This document shows positions 1 to 11,192 of a stretch of DNA of 64,000 bases, piece after piece. Position numbers and translations under genes: made by a program. This DNA comes from Actinomycetota bacterium (GTDB lineage Bacteria > Actinomycetota > Actinomycetes > Nanopelagicales > Nanopelagicaceae): assembly GCA_016870365.1 (NCBI GenBank), contig VGBW01000004.1, forward strand, positions 56,949 to 120,948. The letters are read 5' to 3'. A model generated the notes under the pieces. The model made no database searches. It worked only from the letters and a program-made list of their open reading frames with translations, and had not been told where the DNA came from. Positions within the stretch are counted from its first letter, which is position 1. Every line of letters begins with the position of its first letter.

Positions 1-432
1 TTGATTGGTCTTGAAGCAGGCGGATCTGGAGTTGAAAGTGGTAAACATGCCGCAACTATTGTTGGTGGCACTCCCGGTGTTCTTCACGGCACCAGGTCTT
101 ATCTTCTTCAAGATAGCGATGGTCAAACTATTGAGTCTCATTCAATTTCTGCTGGCCTTGATTATCCAGGAGTAGGTCCTGAACATGCATACCTTCATGA
201 CATTGGACGAGCGGAGTATCGAGCAATTACTGATGATCAAGCGATGCATGCTTTCTCACTGTTTTCAAAGTGTGAAGGGATAATTCCTGCTATCGAAACC
301 GCTCATGCACTCGCTGGCGCTCTACAAGTTGGCAATGAGTTAGGAAGTGGAACAATCCTGCTTATCAATCTCTCCGGGCGCGGCGATAAAGATGTTCAAA
401 CAGCTGCGCAATACTTCGGGATTCCTCTTTAG
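1..432 (+). CDS. trpB: Tryptophan synthase beta chain, C-terminal part (5' end outside window)
   Basis: TrpB is the PLP enzyme that condenses indole with L-serine to make L-tryptophan, working as an alpha2-beta2 complex with TrpA in the cytoplasm. The window opens inside the gene, and the 143 visible codons match the C-terminal third of the family: the [14 protein letters not shown] segment, the conserved [19 protein letters not shown] block and the C-terminal [10 protein letters not shown] phosphate/cofactor-binding motif. The family is about 400 residues, so roughly 260 residues lie upstream; the TTG at base 1 is a coincidence of the window edge. trpA follows after 14 nt, as in most trp operons. 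Confidence 0.97.
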   Translation: MIGLEAGGSGVESGKHAATIVGGTPGVLHGTRSYLLQDSDGQTIESHSISAGLDYPGVGPEHAYLHDIGRAEYRAITDDQAMHAFSLFSKCEGIIPAIETAHALAGALQVGNELGSGTILLINLSGRGDKDVQTAAQYFGIPL

Positions 433-446
433 GATTATTAACAGCG

Positions 447-1241
447 ATGAGTAGAGAGAGTTTGGCTCAGGTATTTGCACGTGCAAGAAGTGAGGATCGC
501 GCAGCCTTAATCGGTTATATGCCAGCGGGCTTCCCAAGTCTTGAAGGATCTAAGGAAATAATTAAGGCGTTAGTTGATGGTGGGGTAGATATTGTTGAAG
601 TGGGCTTTGCTTATAGCGATCCAGTTATGGATGGAGCAATAATTCAAGAGGCTGCTGAGATTGCCTTGAGAAATAGGACTGGAGCTAAGGAAGTCTTGGA
701 TGTGGTCTCAAGTGTAAGCGTTCCCTCTCTAGTTATGTCTTACTGGAATCCTATTGAGCGATATGGAGTAAAGGAGTTCACAAAGGCTCTTGCCGAAGTT
801 GGAGGTGTTGGAGTTATTACTCCAGATTTAACTATTGAGGAGTCAGGCGAATGGATTGAAGAAACAGAGAGAAATGATTTGAGCCGCGTCTATGTTGTAG
901 CTCCCAGCACAGATGATTCAAGATTAGTCAAAGTTGCTGAAAGGTGCTCTGGGTTTATTTATGCTGCAAGTCTTATGGGAGTAACAGGGGCCAGAAATTC
1001 TCTCTCAGATAGCGCCAGCCAACTAGTATCAAGACTTCGCAAGATTACAGATCTTCCTATCGCTGTTGGGCTTGGAGTTTCAACGTGGGAGCAAGCTGCA
1101 AGCGTTGCCAAGTTTGCCGATGGGGTCATTGTGGGCTCAGCATTTATTGAGTTAGTGCTTCAAGCAGCAGATATAGAGCAGGCATGTAAGAGCGTTGCCT
1201 CACTTGCCCGGCAATTATCAGATGGGGTCAGAAAGGGCTAA
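447..1241 (+). CDS. trpA: Tryptophan synthase alpha chain
   Basis: TrpA splits indole-3-glycerol phosphate into indole and glyceraldehyde 3-phosphate; the indole tunnels to TrpB. The protein has 264 residues, normal for this TIM barrel. The motif VEVGFAYSDPVMDG (residues about 50-63) holds the expected catalytic pair, Glu51 and Asp62, equivalent to Glu49/Asp60 of the E. coli enzyme. Later the SLMGVTGAR and GLGVST segments line the phosphate site. The ATG at 447 is 14 nt after the trpB stop. No strong Shine-Dalgarno is visible, so translation may be coupled to trpB. The next gene starts 69 nt downstream. Confidence 0.96.
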   Translation: MSRESLAQVFARARSEDRAALIGYMPAGFPSLEGSKEIIKALVDGGVDIVEVGFAYSDPVMDGAIIQEAAEIALRNRTGAKEVLDVVSSVSVPSLVMSYWNPIERYGVKEFTKALAEVGGVGVITPDLTIEESGEWIEETERNDLSRVYVVAPSTDDSRLVKVAERCSGFIYAASLMGVTGARNSLSDSASQLVSRLRKITDLPIAVGLGVSTWEQAASVAKFADGVIVGSAFIELVLQAADIEQACKSVASLARQLSDGVRKG

Positions 1242-1310
1242 GTCGGCTAGTTTTAGGATGTTGGTTTAGACTTATGTCGACAACAGTAAGGAGAATTTGA
1301 AGGAGTAAAA

Positions 1311-2057
1311 GTGCCAAAGGAGCCGCGCCAAAGAAAAGTGAGTAGTACAGGTAAATCCAGAGACACAGTAACGAGAAACATTGTCATTGGCATGATCGCA
1401 CTTGTGGTCTTATCTGGGGTTATCTTCACAGTTTTGGATAAGAGGTCTGGTGCTAGCGTTGCGGTTCCTGCATCAATTGAGAGTATTTCTTCGGCCAATA
1501 ATGGCGATCCAGTGATACCAACAATCTCACCAGAGGCAGATTACGGCGTGGTATTTAATGCCGATAGTCCACTAAGGATTGATGTTTGGGAAGACTTCCA
1601 GTGTCCTTATTGCAAGTTCTTTGAAGATGCTATGGGTGACTATCTAGAGACTTTGATTAGAGAAAAGCAGGCACAAGTGATCTATCACATAGCGTCGTTT
1701 ATAGGCCAAGAATCAGTTCGCGCCGCTAATGCCGCAAGTTGTGCTGTTCCAGAGGGAAGGTTCATTGAGTATCACAGAGCGCTATATCATATTCAAGGTG
1801 GAGAGAACAGTGGCTTGTTTTCAAATAGGAACTTAGTTGAAGTTGGCACGCGGCTTGGTATTACCAGTGATAGCTTTGCCAGCTGCGTTAACGATAATCA
1901 ATCAGGTGATGTGGTCAAAAATGTCGCATCATCGATGAAGAAAAACGGTGTAGAGGGAACTCCAACTGTATTTATCAATGGCAAACCATGGAATCGCACC
2001 ACCTCTGAATTTAGACTTGAGGAATTTAAGGCAGCGGTCGAAGCAGCTAAGCAGTGA
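1311..2057 (+). CDS. Membrane-anchored DsbA-family thiol oxidoreductase
   Basis: A 248-residue protein with a short basic N-terminus, one membrane helix (about residues 24-43) and an extracytoplasmic thioredoxin-like (Thioredoxin_4/DsbA) domain. The active site FQCPYC places the redox cysteines at Cys98 and Cys101, and GTPTVFINGKPW near the C-terminus supplies the cis-proline loop. It probably forms or isomerises disulfides in exported proteins. The partner oxidase (VKOR or DsbB type) is not in this window. Start GTG 1311 is chosen because AAGGAG lies at 1300-1305. Its stop overlaps the lgt start by 4 nt (GTGA), so the two are translated together; this neighbour pair is common in actinobacteria. 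Confidence 0.9.
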   Translation: MPKEPRQRKVSSTGKSRDTVTRNIVIGMIALVVLSGVIFTVLDKRSGASVAVPASIESISSANNGDPVIPTISPEADYGVVFNADSPLRIDVWEDFQCPYCKFFEDAMGDYLETLIREKQAQVIYHIASFIGQESVRAANAASCAVPEGRFIEYHRALYHIQGGENSGLFSNRNLVEVGTRLGITSDSFASCVNDNQSGDVVKNVASSMKKNGVEGTPTVFINGKPWNRTTSEFRLEEFKAAVEAAKQ

Positions 2058-2875
2058 TCTTTGCTGCTATTCCTTCCCCAACTCAATCTCAAATAGAGAT
2101 TGGGCCGCTTACTTTTCACTTCTACGCTCTATGCATCATCGTTGGGATTATTGCTGCTCTTTACATTGGAAATAGGAGATATGTCGCACTTGGTGGTAAG
2201 GCTGAGGTAGTTAACGATGTAGCAATCTATGCAGTTCCATTTGGAATCATCGGTGGTCGTCTTTATCACGTGATTTCCTCTCCACAAGCTTATTTTGGAG
2301 AAAATGGTGATCCGCTTAGTGCGCTATATATATGGCAGGGTGGCCTTGGAATCTGGGGAGCAATTTCCCTTGGACTTCTTGGCGCATGTATTGGATATCG
2401 AAGAAATAGGTCACGCGCTGAGATTTCTTTCGCAAGCTTTGCCGACGCGCTAGCTCCGGGGCTTTTAGTTGCCCAAGGAATTGGTCGTTGGGGAAATTGG
2501 TTTAATAAAGAAATTTTTGGGCGGGAGTTAAACGCCCCCTGGGCTCTTGAGATCCCATTAGCCTACCGACCTATTGGATATACAAGCGTTGAGACATTTC
2601 ATCCAGTTTTCCTATATGAATTCATTTGGTGCTTCATAGCAGCCTTCATTTTGATAAGGGTGGGGTCTAGAAAGAAGTTTGTTCCAGGTTCCATATTTGC
2701 TATGTATGTCGCCCTGTATTGCATGGGGCGAGCCTTGATTGAGACTATCCGAATTGATGAGGCGAACTTGATTTTAGGCGTCAGACTAAATGTTTGGACG
2801 AGTGTGATCTTGCTCTTTGGTTCACTCATCTACTTGCGCCAGAATCAATTACCAAGAGATTCGAGTGTAAAATAG
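2054..2875 (+). CDS. lgt: Phosphatidylglycerol--prolipoprotein diacylglyceryl transferase
   Basis: Lgt is an integral membrane enzyme that moves diacylglycerol from phosphatidylglycerol onto the lipobox cysteine of prolipoproteins, the first step of lipoprotein maturation. The 273-residue sequence is mostly hydrophobic with about seven membrane segments. It holds the family signature GRWGNWFNKEIFG near residues 143-155, including the essential arginine and asparagines, and the FHPVFLYE segment in the following loop. The GTG start at 2054 overlaps the previous stop as GTGA. Length is normal. Presence of lgt implies that lipoproteins are made, which makes the absence of a lipobox in the Liv binding protein of this window notable. 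Confidence 0.96.
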   Translation: MIFAAIPSPTQSQIEIGPLTFHFYALCIIVGIIAALYIGNRRYVALGGKAEVVNDVAIYAVPFGIIGGRLYHVISSPQAYFGENGDPLSALYIWQGGLGIWGAISLGLLGACIGYRRNRSRAEISFASFADALAPGLLVAQGIGRWGNWFNKEIFGRELNAPWALEIPLAYRPIGYTSVETFHPVFLYEFIWCFIAAFILIRVGSRKKFVPGSIFAMYVALYCMGRALIETIRIDEANLILGVRLNVWTSVILLFGSLIYLRQNQLPRDSSVK

Positions 2876-2879
2876 GTTC

Positions 2880-3587
2880 GTGAGCCAACCTGGATTAGGG
2901 ATACGAAAAGCTAAGCATCGCACACAAAGAGCTGGATGGCTCAGGGCTGCAGTCTTAGGTGTCAATGATGGGCTGGTTTCATCGGCAGCATTGATGATTG
3001 GAATTGTTTCAGCCCAGAAGAATGACTATGTAATTACCGTTGGCTTAGCAGGAATCGCAGCAGGAGCCATGTCTATGGCTGTTGGTGAGTATGTCTCTGT
3101 CAAGTCACAGAATGACATCGAAGAATCTGATCGAGTTTTAGAACTAGAGCATCATCGGATTGATCCCAAGGGAGAGCTTGAGGAGTTAACTCAGATCTAT
3201 CAGGGGCGAGGATTGACTAGAGCAACTGCAGAAAAAGTTGCCCAAGAACTTCATGCCCATGACGCACTTGGTGCTCATCTGCGCGATGAGTTGGGCCAGT
3301 ATGAGTTGACCAAGGCGCGCCCCATGCAAGCAGCGATTGCTTCAGCACTTAGCTTCACATTTGGAGGAGCAATTCCACTTCTTGGCGCTCTCTCGCCAAG
3401 TCTTGAGGGGAAAGCCCTGTCAATTGTGGCAATTACATTCCTGGGCCTGCTTGTTGCAGGAGTAGTCAGCGCTAAGACTTCAGGCTCGAAAATCTGGCGA
3501 CCCACCCTTCGGATTCTCTTTGGTGGCGCCTTGGGAATGGCCATAACGGCATCGGTTGGCCAGATCGCCCATATCTCTGGACTCTAG
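2880..3587 (+). CDS. VIT1/CCC1-family iron/manganese transporter
   Basis: A 235-residue membrane protein of the vacuolar iron transporter (VIT/CCC1) family. The first helices carry the family pattern LGVNDGLVSSAALMIGIVSA and the glycine/methionine-rich GAMSMAVGEYVSV, which contribute metal-binding residues. A charged central domain (about residues 75-145, with E-x-x-E and His residues) resembles the cytoplasmic metal-gathering domain of VIT1, followed by three more membrane helices. In bacteria such proteins are thought to export or buffer Fe2+ or Mn2+; the substrate cannot be read from the sequence. GTG 2880 is 4 nt after the lgt stop, so it is probably in the same transcript. A 129-nt gap follows. 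Confidence 0.85.
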   Translation: MSQPGLGIRKAKHRTQRAGWLRAAVLGVNDGLVSSAALMIGIVSAQKNDYVITVGLAGIAAGAMSMAVGEYVSVKSQNDIEESDRVLELEHHRIDPKGELEELTQIYQGRGLTRATAEKVAQELHAHDALGAHLRDELGQYELTKARPMQAAIASALSFTFGGAIPLLGALSPSLEGKALSIVAITFLGLLVAGVVSAKTSGSKIWRPTLRILFGGALGMAITASVGQIAHISGL

Positions 3588-3716
3588 AGGGCGCCAAAAG
3601 AAAGCAGGTTCTTGATAGACTCGTGCTCCTCTTAGGGCCGTCGTTGTCCCAGTAACTTTGAGAAGAAATAAAAAAACAACTCGAAGTAAACAATAATTTC
3701 TTGGTGGGAGCGATAA

Positions 3717-6700
3717 GTGGTCTTTTCATCTCTACCAAAGGCAGTAGGTCTATATGACCCTGCCAACGAGCATGATGCTTGTGGTGTTGCGATGGTGGCT
3801 ACGCTTAACAAAGTCCCCACCCATGACATCATCGCTAAAGGATTAATTGCCTTAGGGAACTTGGAGCATCGTGGTGCATCTGGCGCTGAAGTAAATAGCG
3901 GTGATGGCGCAGGAATATTGATCTGTATCCCAGATCAATTCTTTCGAGAAGTTCTCTCATTTGAACTGCCTGCCACACTTAGCTATGCAGCAGGAGTGGC
4001 ATTTTTGCCCAAGAATTTTTCAAACAAAGCTCGCATTGAGCAGATTGCTAGCCAAGAGAATCTAAAGGTTCTAGGTTGGCGCAAGCTCCCAATTAACCCC
4101 ACATCTATTGGAGCGACAGCGTTATCGGTCATGCCTGAGTTTGAACAGATATTCATTTCATCAGATGATGGAACATCTGACTTAGATTTGGATCGAAGGG
4201 CATTTTGCTTTAGAAAGAGAGTGGAGCATGAACTTTCCATATATTTTCCCTCTCTATCAAGTAGAACAATCGTTTACAAGGGAATGCTTACCACAAGCCA
4301 ATTAGAAGAATTCTTTCCGGATCTTTCAGATCCTCGTCTAGTCTCTCCACTTGCCTTAGTGCATTCAAGATTTTCTACAAATACTTTTCCATCTTGGCCA
4401 CTTGCACATCCTTATCGACTCATCGCCCATAATGGTGAAATAAATACGGTAAAGGGAAATCGTAATTGGATGGCAGCGCGCGAAGCACTCTTAGAAAGTG
4501 ATTTGATCCCCGGGAATCTAACCCGCCTTTTCCCAATAGTTGATCCCTCAGGAAGTGATTCTGCCTCCTTTGATGAAGTATTAGAGCTGCTCTATTTGGG
4601 CGGGCGCTCCCTGGCGCACTCAATTCTTATGATGATTCCTGAGGCTTGGGAAAATCACGAGACTATGCCTGAAAAACTAAAGAACTTCTATCGTTTCCAT
4701 GCGTCTGTTATGGAGCCTTGGGATGGACCTGCCTGCGTCACTTTCACTGATGGAAAACAAATTGGCGCGGTGTTAGATCGAAATGGTTTACGTCCATCTC
4801 GCTACTGGGTAACAGATGATGGTTTAGTGGTTCTAGCAAGTGAGGTTGGAGTCTTAGATATTCCGCAAGAGAAAGTGATCCGAAAGGGAAGGCTTCAACC
4901 AGGACGCATGTTCCTAGTTGACATCCACTCAGGTCGCATTATCGAGGATGAGGAGATCAAAGAGAGCCTGGCAAATAACGCACCCTATGGTGAATGGCTT
5001 CATGCAGGAATTGTGCGTCTATCAGAATTACCAGCACGAGAGCACATTACTTATCCGCACTCCTCAGTGCTAAGAAGGCAGAGAGCATTTGGTTATACCG
5101 AAGAAGAATTAAGAGTGATTATTACCCCGATGGCAAGAAGTGGAATTGAGCCCATTGGATCAATGGGAACTGATACCCCCATCGCAGCACTTTCTGGCAA
5201 GCCACGTCTCTTATTCGATTACTTCGCACAGCTTTTTGCTCAAGTGACCAATCCACCTCTTGATGCCATAAGAGAGGAGCTAGTTACCTCACTTGGGGGA
5301 TCCATTGGTCCAGAACATAATCTACTTGATCCCGGTCCAGCATCTTGCAGACAGATATCTTTAGCTTTTCCGGTAATTGACAATGATGAGCTTGCCAAAA
5401 TAATTAATGTAAATGCGGATAACAATCATCCAGGATTATCGACCTATGTAGTTCGCGGCCTCTTCCCAGTTTCAGAAGCTGGTCAAGGATTGCAAGAGAG
5501 AATTGAGGAGATAGGGACAGAAGTATCAGAGGCTATTGCCCAAGGCGCCAGAATAATTGTTCTCTCCGATCGCGATGGGGACGCCGAGAACGCGCCGATC
5601 CCATCTCTGCTTCTAACCTCTTCTGTGCACCATCACCTAATTCGTGAAAAAACTAGAACCAAGGTGGGCCTAGTTGTTGAAAGTGGTGAGGTTAGAGAGG
5701 TCCATCATGTTGCGCTCCTAATTGGCTATGGCGCAGCAGCGGTTAATCCTTATCTGGCCATGGAGAGCGCTGAAGATTTGGTCTTAACCGGAGTTATTAC
5801 TGGAATTACACCAGAGAGGGCTGTTAGAAACTTAATAAAGTCTTTGGGTAAAGGCGTATTGAAAGTGATGTCTAAGATGGGCATTTCAACCATTGCCTCA
5901 TATACCGGAGCCCAAGTCTTTGAAGCAATTGGATTATCAGAGGCTTTAGTAAATGAGTACTTTGTCGGAACTACTTCGAGACTTGGAGGAGTAGATCTTG
6001 AAGTTATTGCGCAAGAGACAATTGCGCGCCATCACATCGCCTATCCACCGGGGGGAGAAGTTCCGGGTTCAAAACGACTTCCAATTGGCGGGGAGTATCA
6101 ATGGCGACGAGATGGCGAACCACATTTATTTGATCCAGAGACGGTCTTTGCTTTGCAGCATGCCACAAGGTCAAAGCGCTATGACATTTTCCAGAGATAT
6201 ACCAAGAGAGTTGATGATCAATCAAGAGCCCTAATGACACTTCGAGGCCTTTTCTCCTTCAACGAAGACTTGAGAGCTCCTGTCGCCATTGAAGAGGTCG
6301 AGCCAATTTCTGAGATATTGAAGAGATTTTCAACCGGAGCTATGTCTTATGGCTCAATTTCCCAAGAAGCCCACGAGACATTAGCAATAGCAATGAATCG
6401 TATGGGAGCAAAATCAAATACCGGCGAAGGAGGAGAAGATCCCGAGCGCTTTACTCCTCTTGCTAATGGCGATTCGACAAGATCTGCAATTAAACAAGTT
6501 GCTTCAGGACGATTTGGAGTAACTAGTGAGTATCTAGTCAACGCTGATGACATTCAGATAAAGATGGCGCAAGGTGCAAAACCTGGTGAGGGTGGTCAAT
6601 TACCAGGAAATAAGGTTTATCCCTGGATTGCCAAGGTTCGCTACTCAACTCCAGGTGTTGGCTTAATCTCTCCACCTCCACATCACGATATTTACTCCAT

Positions 6701-8234
6701 TGAAGATTTAGCTCAGTTGATTCATGATCTAAAAAATGCAAATAACAAGGCGCGTATCCATGTAAAACTCGTTGCTGAAGTCGGCGTTGGAACAGTTGCC
6801 GCAGGAGTCAGCAAAGCCCATGCCGATGTTGTTTTGATATCAGGACATGATGGTGGAACTGGAGCTTCCCCATTAACTTCTCTTAAGCATGCTGGATCCC
6901 CGTGGGAGTTAGGTTTAGCTGAAACCCAGCAAACGCTGATGCTAAATGGACTTCGCGATCGCATCGTGGTTCAAACTGATGGTCAGATGAAAACTGGAAG
7001 AGATGTCGTAATTGCTGCCTTACTCGGAGCTGAAGAATTTGGCTTTGCCACCGCGCCTCTTGTGGTCTCAGGGTGTGTGATGATGCGTGTTTGCCACCTA
7101 GATACCTGTCCAGTTGGCGTTGCTACCCAAAATCCAGAGCTAAGGAAGCGCTTTACAGGAAGGCCAGAGTTTGTAGAAACTTTCTTTGAATATATCGCAC
7201 AGGAAGTAAGGGAATTACTGGCAAAGCTAGGTTTTAGGAGCCTTGGCGAAGCAGTTGGACAAGTTGAGAGCCTAGAGACTGCAGCCGCAGTAGAGCATTG
7301 GAAAGCCAGTGGTCTTGATTTAGCGCCCATACTTACCGTTCCAGCCCTAAATTCTAGCTCTGCAAGAAGAAATACCAGCAAGCAAGATCATGGACTTGAG
7401 GCAGCTTTGGATAATGAGCTAATCAAACTCTCAGAAAGTGCTTTGGAAAATAGAATTCCAATCAAATTGCAGATGGCAATTAGAAACGGTAACCGCACTG
7501 TTGGAACAATGCTTGGCTCTGAAATCACCAGAAATTTTGGTGGTCAAGGTTTGCCTGACGACACTATTGATATCACTTTCCATGGATCTGCTGGTCAATC
7601 ACTTGGGGCCTTTGTTCCACGCGGATTAACGCTTAGGCTATACGGAGATACCAATGATTATCTGGGAAAAGGACTATCAGGAGGGCGAATTATTTTGCGT
7701 CCTGATGAGAAGGCAAAGTTTGCCTCACATGAAAATGTAATCGCTGGAAATGTGATTGGCTATGGAGCAACTCAAGGTGAGATATTTGTTCGGGGAATGG
7801 TGGGAGAGCGTTTCTGCGTAAGAAATTCTGGAGCGCTAGCTGTCGTTGAGGGCGTTGGCGATCATGGCTGTGAATATATGACCGGGGGAACAGTTGTAAT
7901 CCTTGGCAAGACTGGGCGAAATCTTGCAGCTGGTATGTCGGGTGGTCGCGCTTTTATCCTTGATTTAAATCCATCTCTTGTAAATACCGAGATGGTGGAT
8001 GTTCTATCTATTCCAAAAGATCAAGAGGAGAGACTCAAATCCATACTCTCACGCTTCTATGCAGAGACGGGCTCTGTGATTGCACATGGATTACTTGATG
8101 ATTGGCCGGCTGCCTTGAAGAGATTTTCTCTGGTGATGCCAAGAGATTATGCCAAGGTCTTATCAGTTATTGATAGGGCAGAGCGCGAAGGAAAGTCAGC
8201 AGATGATGCAATCATGGAGGTGCTAAATGGCTGA
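3717..8234 (+). CDS. gltB: Glutamate synthase (NADPH), large alpha subunit
   Basis: GltB transfers the amide of glutamine onto 2-oxoglutarate to give two glutamates, the second half of the GS-GOGAT ammonia assimilation route. At 1505 residues it is full length. A 21-residue propeptide precedes the catalytic N-terminal nucleophile Cys22 (EHDACGVAM) of the class II glutamine amidotransferase domain (to about residue 430). The central and FMN-binding synthase domains follow; the [3Fe-4S] site [16 protein letters not shown] is near residues 1118-1133, and a GXGXG beta-helix ends the protein. GGGAG at about 3705-3710 stands 6 nt before the GTG start. It overlaps gltD by 8 nt. The 129-nt region upstream is AT-rich just before the start, but I cannot fix a promoter there. 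Confidence 0.98.
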   Translation: MVFSSLPKAVGLYDPANEHDACGVAMVATLNKVPTHDIIAKGLIALGNLEHRGASGAEVNSGDGAGILICIPDQFFREVLSFELPATLSYAAGVAFLPKNFSNKARIEQIASQENLKVLGWRKLPINPTSIGATALSVMPEFEQIFISSDDGTSDLDLDRRAFCFRKRVEHELSIYFPSLSSRTIVYKGMLTTSQLEEFFPDLSDPRLVSPLALVHSRFSTNTFPSWPLAHPYRLIAHNGEINTVKGNRNWMAAREALLESDLIPGNLTRLFPIVDPSGSDSASFDEVLELLYLGGRSLAHSILMMIPEAWENHETMPEKLKNFYRFHASVMEPWDGPACVTFTDGKQIGAVLDRNGLRPSRYWVTDDGLVVLASEVGVLDIPQEKVIRKGRLQPGRMFLVDIHSGRIIEDEEIKESLANNAPYGEWLHAGIVRLSELPAREHITYPHSSVLRRQRAFGYTEEELRVIITPMARSGIEPIGSMGTDTPIAALSGKPRLLFDYFAQLFAQVTNPPLDAIREELVTSLGGSIGPEHNLLDPGPASCRQISLAFPVIDNDELAKIINVNADNNHPGLSTYVVRGLFPVSEAGQGLQERIEEIGTEVSEAIAQGARIIVLSDRDGDAENAPIPSLLLTSSVHHHLIREKTRTKVGLVVESGEVREVHHVALLIGYGAAAVNPYLAMESAEDLVLTGVITGITPERAVRNLIKSLGKGVLKVMSKMGISTIASYTGAQVFEAIGLSEALVNEYFVGTTSRLGGVDLEVIAQETIARHHIAYPPGGEVPGSKRLPIGGEYQWRRDGEPHLFDPETVFALQHATRSKRYDIFQRYTKRVDDQSRALMTLRGLFSFNEDLRAPVAIEEVEPISEILKRFSTGAMSYGSISQEAHETLAIAMNRMGAKSNTGEGGEDPERFTPLANGDSTRSAIKQVASGRFGVTSEYLVNADDIQIKMAQGAKPGEGGQLPGNKVYPWIAKVRYSTPGVGLISPPPHHDIYSIEDLAQLIHDLKNANNKARIHVKLVAEVGVGTVAAGVSKAHADVVLISGHDGGTGASPLTSLKHAGSPWELGLAETQQTLMLNGLRDRIVVQTDGQMKTGRDVVIAALLGAEEFGFATAPLVVSGCVMMRVCHLDTCPVGVATQNPELRKRFTGRPEFVETFFEYIAQEVRELLAKLGFRSLGEAVGQVESLETAAAVEHWKASGLDLAPILTVPALNSSSARRNTSKQDHGLEAALDNELIKLSESALENRIPIKLQMAIRNGNRTVGTMLGSEITRNFGGQGLPDDTIDITFHGSAGQSLGAFVPRGLTLRLYGDTNDYLGKGLSGGRIILRPDEKAKFASHENVIAGNVIGYGATQGEIFVRGMVGERFCVRNSGALAVVEGVGDHGCEYMTGGTVVILGKTGRNLAAGMSGGRAFILDLNPSLVNTEMVDVLSIPKDQEERLKSILSRFYAETGSVIAHGLLDDWPAALKRFSLVMPRDYAKVLSVIDRAEREGKSADDAIMEVLNG

Positions 8235-9684
8235 TCCCCGTGGCTTTCTAAATACTGGCAGGGAGGTGCCTAAACGTCGCCCGGTTGATGTGCGAATTAG
8301 GGATTGGCGTGAGGTTTATGAAGAGCAGGAATTTTCCTCTCTCCAAAAACAAGCTGGAAGATGCATGGATTGCGGAATCCCTTTCTGTCATGAGGGATGT
8401 CCTTTGGGAAATCTAATTCCAGAATGGAATGACCTAATTTGGCGAAATGAAAAGAGCGATGCCCTAGATCGCCTTCATGCAACCAATAATTTTCCGGAAT
8501 TCACTGGTCGTCTTTGCCCTGCTCCTTGTGAAACAGCTTGTGTTTTAGGAATTAATCAAGATCCGGTGACAATTAAACAAGTAGAGCTAAGAATTATCGA
8601 GGAGGGATTTCAATCAGGTAGTGTTAATCCGCTCCAACCAGATCGCATGACAGGCAAGACCATCGCAGTAATTGGCTCAGGCCCTGCAGGACTCGCGGCC
8701 GCACAGCAATTAACTAGAGCTGGTCACACCGTCGTGGTCTATGAAAAAGGTGAAAAAGTTGGAGGACTTCTTCGCTATGGAATCCCAGAATTCAAAATGG
8801 AGAAGTCAGTTCTTGACCGCCGCCTAAATCAGATGCAGTCAGAGGGAACAAGATTTAGAGCAGGGGTTAATGTTGGTGTTGATATCACTGCTGCCGAGCT
8901 TCGCGCTAAATATGATGCCACTGTGTTAGCGGTAGGGGCCACACAGTGGCGCGATTTAGATATCCCTGGGAGATCATTTAATGGCATCTATCAGGCGATG
9001 GAATATCTGCCTTGGGGAAATAGGCAAGCGCTAGATGAATTACCGTCAGAGCCACCAATTAATGCCAAGGGCAGGAATGTAATTATCTTGGGTGGGGGAG
9101 ATACTGGCGCTGATTGTCTTGGCACCGCAATTCGCCAAGGAGCTGCAAGCATCACTCAAATTGAAATTATGCCAAGGCCAAGTGATGAGCGACCTGAGTC
9201 ACAACCATGGCCAACTTATCCAATGACCTATCGAGTTAGTAGCGCCCATGAAGAATCGGGAGAGAGGCTCTATTCGATTTCCACTGAGGAGTTCATTGGA
9301 GATAGCTCGGGTCAATTAGCGGCCTTGAAAATAGTTGAGACAAAATACATTGATGGCAAGTTCGAAAAAGTTCCAGGAACTTCTAGAAACCTCCCTGCAG
9401 ATATGGTCTTACTTGCAATGGGCTTTACCGGACCAGAAAAGAATGAACTGGTCACTGCCCTTGAGCTAGAACTTGATTCTCGGGGAAATATTGCACGTGA
9501 TAACTCATATCGCACCAACGTTGCTTCAGTTTATGTCTGTGGTGATGCCGGCCGTGGCCAATCACTGATTGTTTGGGCGATCGCCGAGGGACGAAGCGCC
9601 GCATCAGCTGTTGATGCAGATCTAATGGGCCATACGCAACTACCAGCGCCTATCGAGCCAACTGCTCGACCACTTACGGTCTAA
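8227..9684 (+). CDS. gltD: Glutamate synthase (NADPH), small beta subunit
   Basis: GltD takes electrons from NADPH through FAD and [4Fe-4S] clusters and passes them to GltB. The N-terminal Fe-S region carries C46, C49, C54, C58 ([17 protein letters not shown]) and C97, C101, C105 (CPAPCETAC). The FAD Rossmann motif GSGPAG is at residues 150-155, the NADPH motif GGGDTGADC near 290, and the second FAD contact in [17 protein letters not shown] near the end. At 485 residues the length is normal. The start ATG lies inside the end of gltB (ATGGCTGA, 8-nt overlap) with GGAGG at 8216-8220, indicating coupled translation and matched subunit amounts. Confidence 0.98.
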   Translation: MADPRGFLNTGREVPKRRPVDVRIRDWREVYEEQEFSSLQKQAGRCMDCGIPFCHEGCPLGNLIPEWNDLIWRNEKSDALDRLHATNNFPEFTGRLCPAPCETACVLGINQDPVTIKQVELRIIEEGFQSGSVNPLQPDRMTGKTIAVIGSGPAGLAAAQQLTRAGHTVVVYEKGEKVGGLLRYGIPEFKMEKSVLDRRLNQMQSEGTRFRAGVNVGVDITAAELRAKYDATVLAVGATQWRDLDIPGRSFNGIYQAMEYLPWGNRQALDELPSEPPINAKGRNVIILGGGDTGADCLGTAIRQGAASITQIEIMPRPSDERPESQPWPTYPMTYRVSSAHEESGERLYSISTEEFIGDSSGQLAALKIVETKYIDGKFEKVPGTSRNLPADMVLLAMGFTGPEKNELVTALELELDSRGNIARDNSYRTNVASVYVCGDAGRGQSLIVWAIAEGRSAASAVDADLMGHTQLPAPIEPTARPLTV

Positions 9685-9719
9685 TTCCTTGCTAATTACT
9701 AATTGGCCAAATATGGCAA

Positions 9720-9725
9720 TAAAGT
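9720..9725 (+). promoter_or_regulatory. Candidate -10 element of a leaderless pyk transcript
   Basis: TAAAGT ends exactly 6 nt before the pyk ATG (9732), so initiation at the normal distance would start the mRNA at the AUG. No Shine-Dalgarno is visible in front of pyk. No good -35 hexamer is seen at 17-18 bp, so this rests on the spacing pattern shared with other genes in the window. Confidence 0.35.
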
Positions 9726-9731
9726 AAGCCC

Positions 9732-11171
9732 ATGCGCCGCGCCAAAATAGTCTGCACCATGGGCCCAGCCGTTGAGAGCGCTGAGAAAGTTTCTCATCTG
9801 ATTAAAGCCGGGATGAATGTGGCCCGACTCAATCTCTCACATGGCAGTTATCAGGAACATCAGAATTGTTTAGATCTTGTAAGAGCTGAGGCCAAGAGAG
9901 TAAGAAAGCCTGTCGCGATAATGATTGATCTTCAGGGGCCAAAGATTCGCCTGGGAAGATTTACCAGTGGTCCTCATGAATTAAACCGCGGAGAGACTTT
10001 CACCATAACAACTGATGAAGTTTCTGGCGACAAATCTCGTGTCTCCACCACTTATAAGGGTCTTACCGGTGATTGCAAGCCTGGAAACTTGATTCTAATT
10101 GATGATGGCAAAGTGGCAGTTCAAGTCCTAGAAGTTAAGGGAAATGATGTAGTAACGAAAGTAATTGAACCTGGAGTAGTTTCCAGTAACAAAGGGATTA
10201 ATCTTCCAGGAGTTGCGGTATCTGTTCGGTCGATGAGTGAGAAGGACATTGAAGACCTGCGTTGGGGCCTTAAGGCAGGAGCTGATCTCATTGCTCTATC
10301 TTTCGTACGATCGGCTAGGGACATTGATGATGTTCATAAGATTATGGAAGAAGTTGGCCAGCATGTTCCGGTTATCGCCAAGATCGAAAAACCTCAGGCG
10401 ATAGATAACCTTGAGGAAATTGTTCTCGCCTTTGATGGAATTATGGTGGCCCGTGGAGATTTGGGCGTAGAATTACCGATTGAAGATATTCCACTGGTGC
10501 AAAAGCGATGCATCACTCTGGCTCGCGAGAATGCAAAGCCAGTAATCGTGGCCACCCAGATGCTTGATTCCATGATTAGTAACTCTAGGCCAACCAGAGC
10601 TGAGGCTACTGACTGCGCTAATGCCGTTCTTGATGGGGCTGATGCCCTAATGCTCTCAGGTGAGACTAGCGTTGGAGCATTCGCTATTGAGGCAGTGGCC
10701 ACCATGGCGCGAATTATTGAAAAGACCGAGCAAGATGCACTGCATCTAATTCCAGCTCTCCAGCACAACCCTAGAACAAAAGGTGGGGCAATAACCAGGG
10801 CAGCCACCGAGGTTGGTCTAACAATCGGCGCTAAAGTTTTAGCAGCCTTTACCAAGAGCGGAGATTCAGCACGGCGCATGTCAAGACTTAGATCACCAAT
10901 ACCAATTCTGGCGCTAACTCCAGATACTTCTACTTATAACCAGATGGCACTCTCTTGGGGGGTTGAACCACTTCTTATTCCTTTGGTCAGTACCACGGAT
11001 GAGATGGTCAAGCAGGTGGATGCCATCTTGATAGAGAGCAAGAGAGTTGCAGTCGGCGAATTCATCATGATTGTTGCCGGATCTCCTCCGGGGATTCCTG
11101 GCTCAACCAATGCCATGCGCGTTCATAGGGTGGGAGATGCCGTCACCGGTGTTGCCCCTGCCTATCGCTAG
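9732..11171 (+). CDS. pyk: Pyruvate kinase
   Basis: Pyruvate kinase makes pyruvate and ATP from phosphoenolpyruvate and ADP, the last step of glycolysis. The 479 residues show all family blocks: KIVCTMGPAVES at the N-terminus, MNVARLNLSHG, MIDLQGPKIRLG opening the B domain, the active-site IAKIEKPQA with the catalytic lysine near residue 220, MVARGDLGVELPIE, and the ATQMLDSMI / LMLSGETSVG potassium and substrate loops. The C-terminal domain is the usual alpha/beta effector domain. ATG 9732 has no Shine-Dalgarno in front; a -10-like TAAAGT ends 6 nt upstream, so the mRNA may be leaderless. The gene is separated from gltD by 47 nt and is followed by the tRNA. Confidence 0.98.
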   Translation: MRRAKIVCTMGPAVESAEKVSHLIKAGMNVARLNLSHGSYQEHQNCLDLVRAEAKRVRKPVAIMIDLQGPKIRLGRFTSGPHELNRGETFTITTDEVSGDKSRVSTTYKGLTGDCKPGNLILIDDGKVAVQVLEVKGNDVVTKVIEPGVVSSNKGINLPGVAVSVRSMSEKDIEDLRWGLKAGADLIALSFVRSARDIDDVHKIMEEVGQHVPVIAKIEKPQAIDNLEEIVLAFDGIMVARGDLGVELPIEDIPLVQKRCITLARENAKPVIVATQMLDSMISNSRPTRAEATDCANAVLDGADALMLSGETSVGAFAIEAVATMARIIEKTEQDALHLIPALQHNPRTKGGAITRAATEVGLTIGAKVLAAFTKSGDSARRMSRLRSPIPILALTPDTSTYNQMALSWGVEPLLIPLVSTTDEMVKQVDAILIESKRVAVGEFIMIVAGSPPGIPGSTNAMRVHRVGDAVTGVAPAYR

Positions 11172-11192
11172 AATAATCTTGAACTAAATCTA

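Noticed and set aside
10394..10879. 161-codon minus-strand frame inside pyk
   Set aside because: Antisense shadow; Ala/Ser/Arg-rich sequence without a domain.
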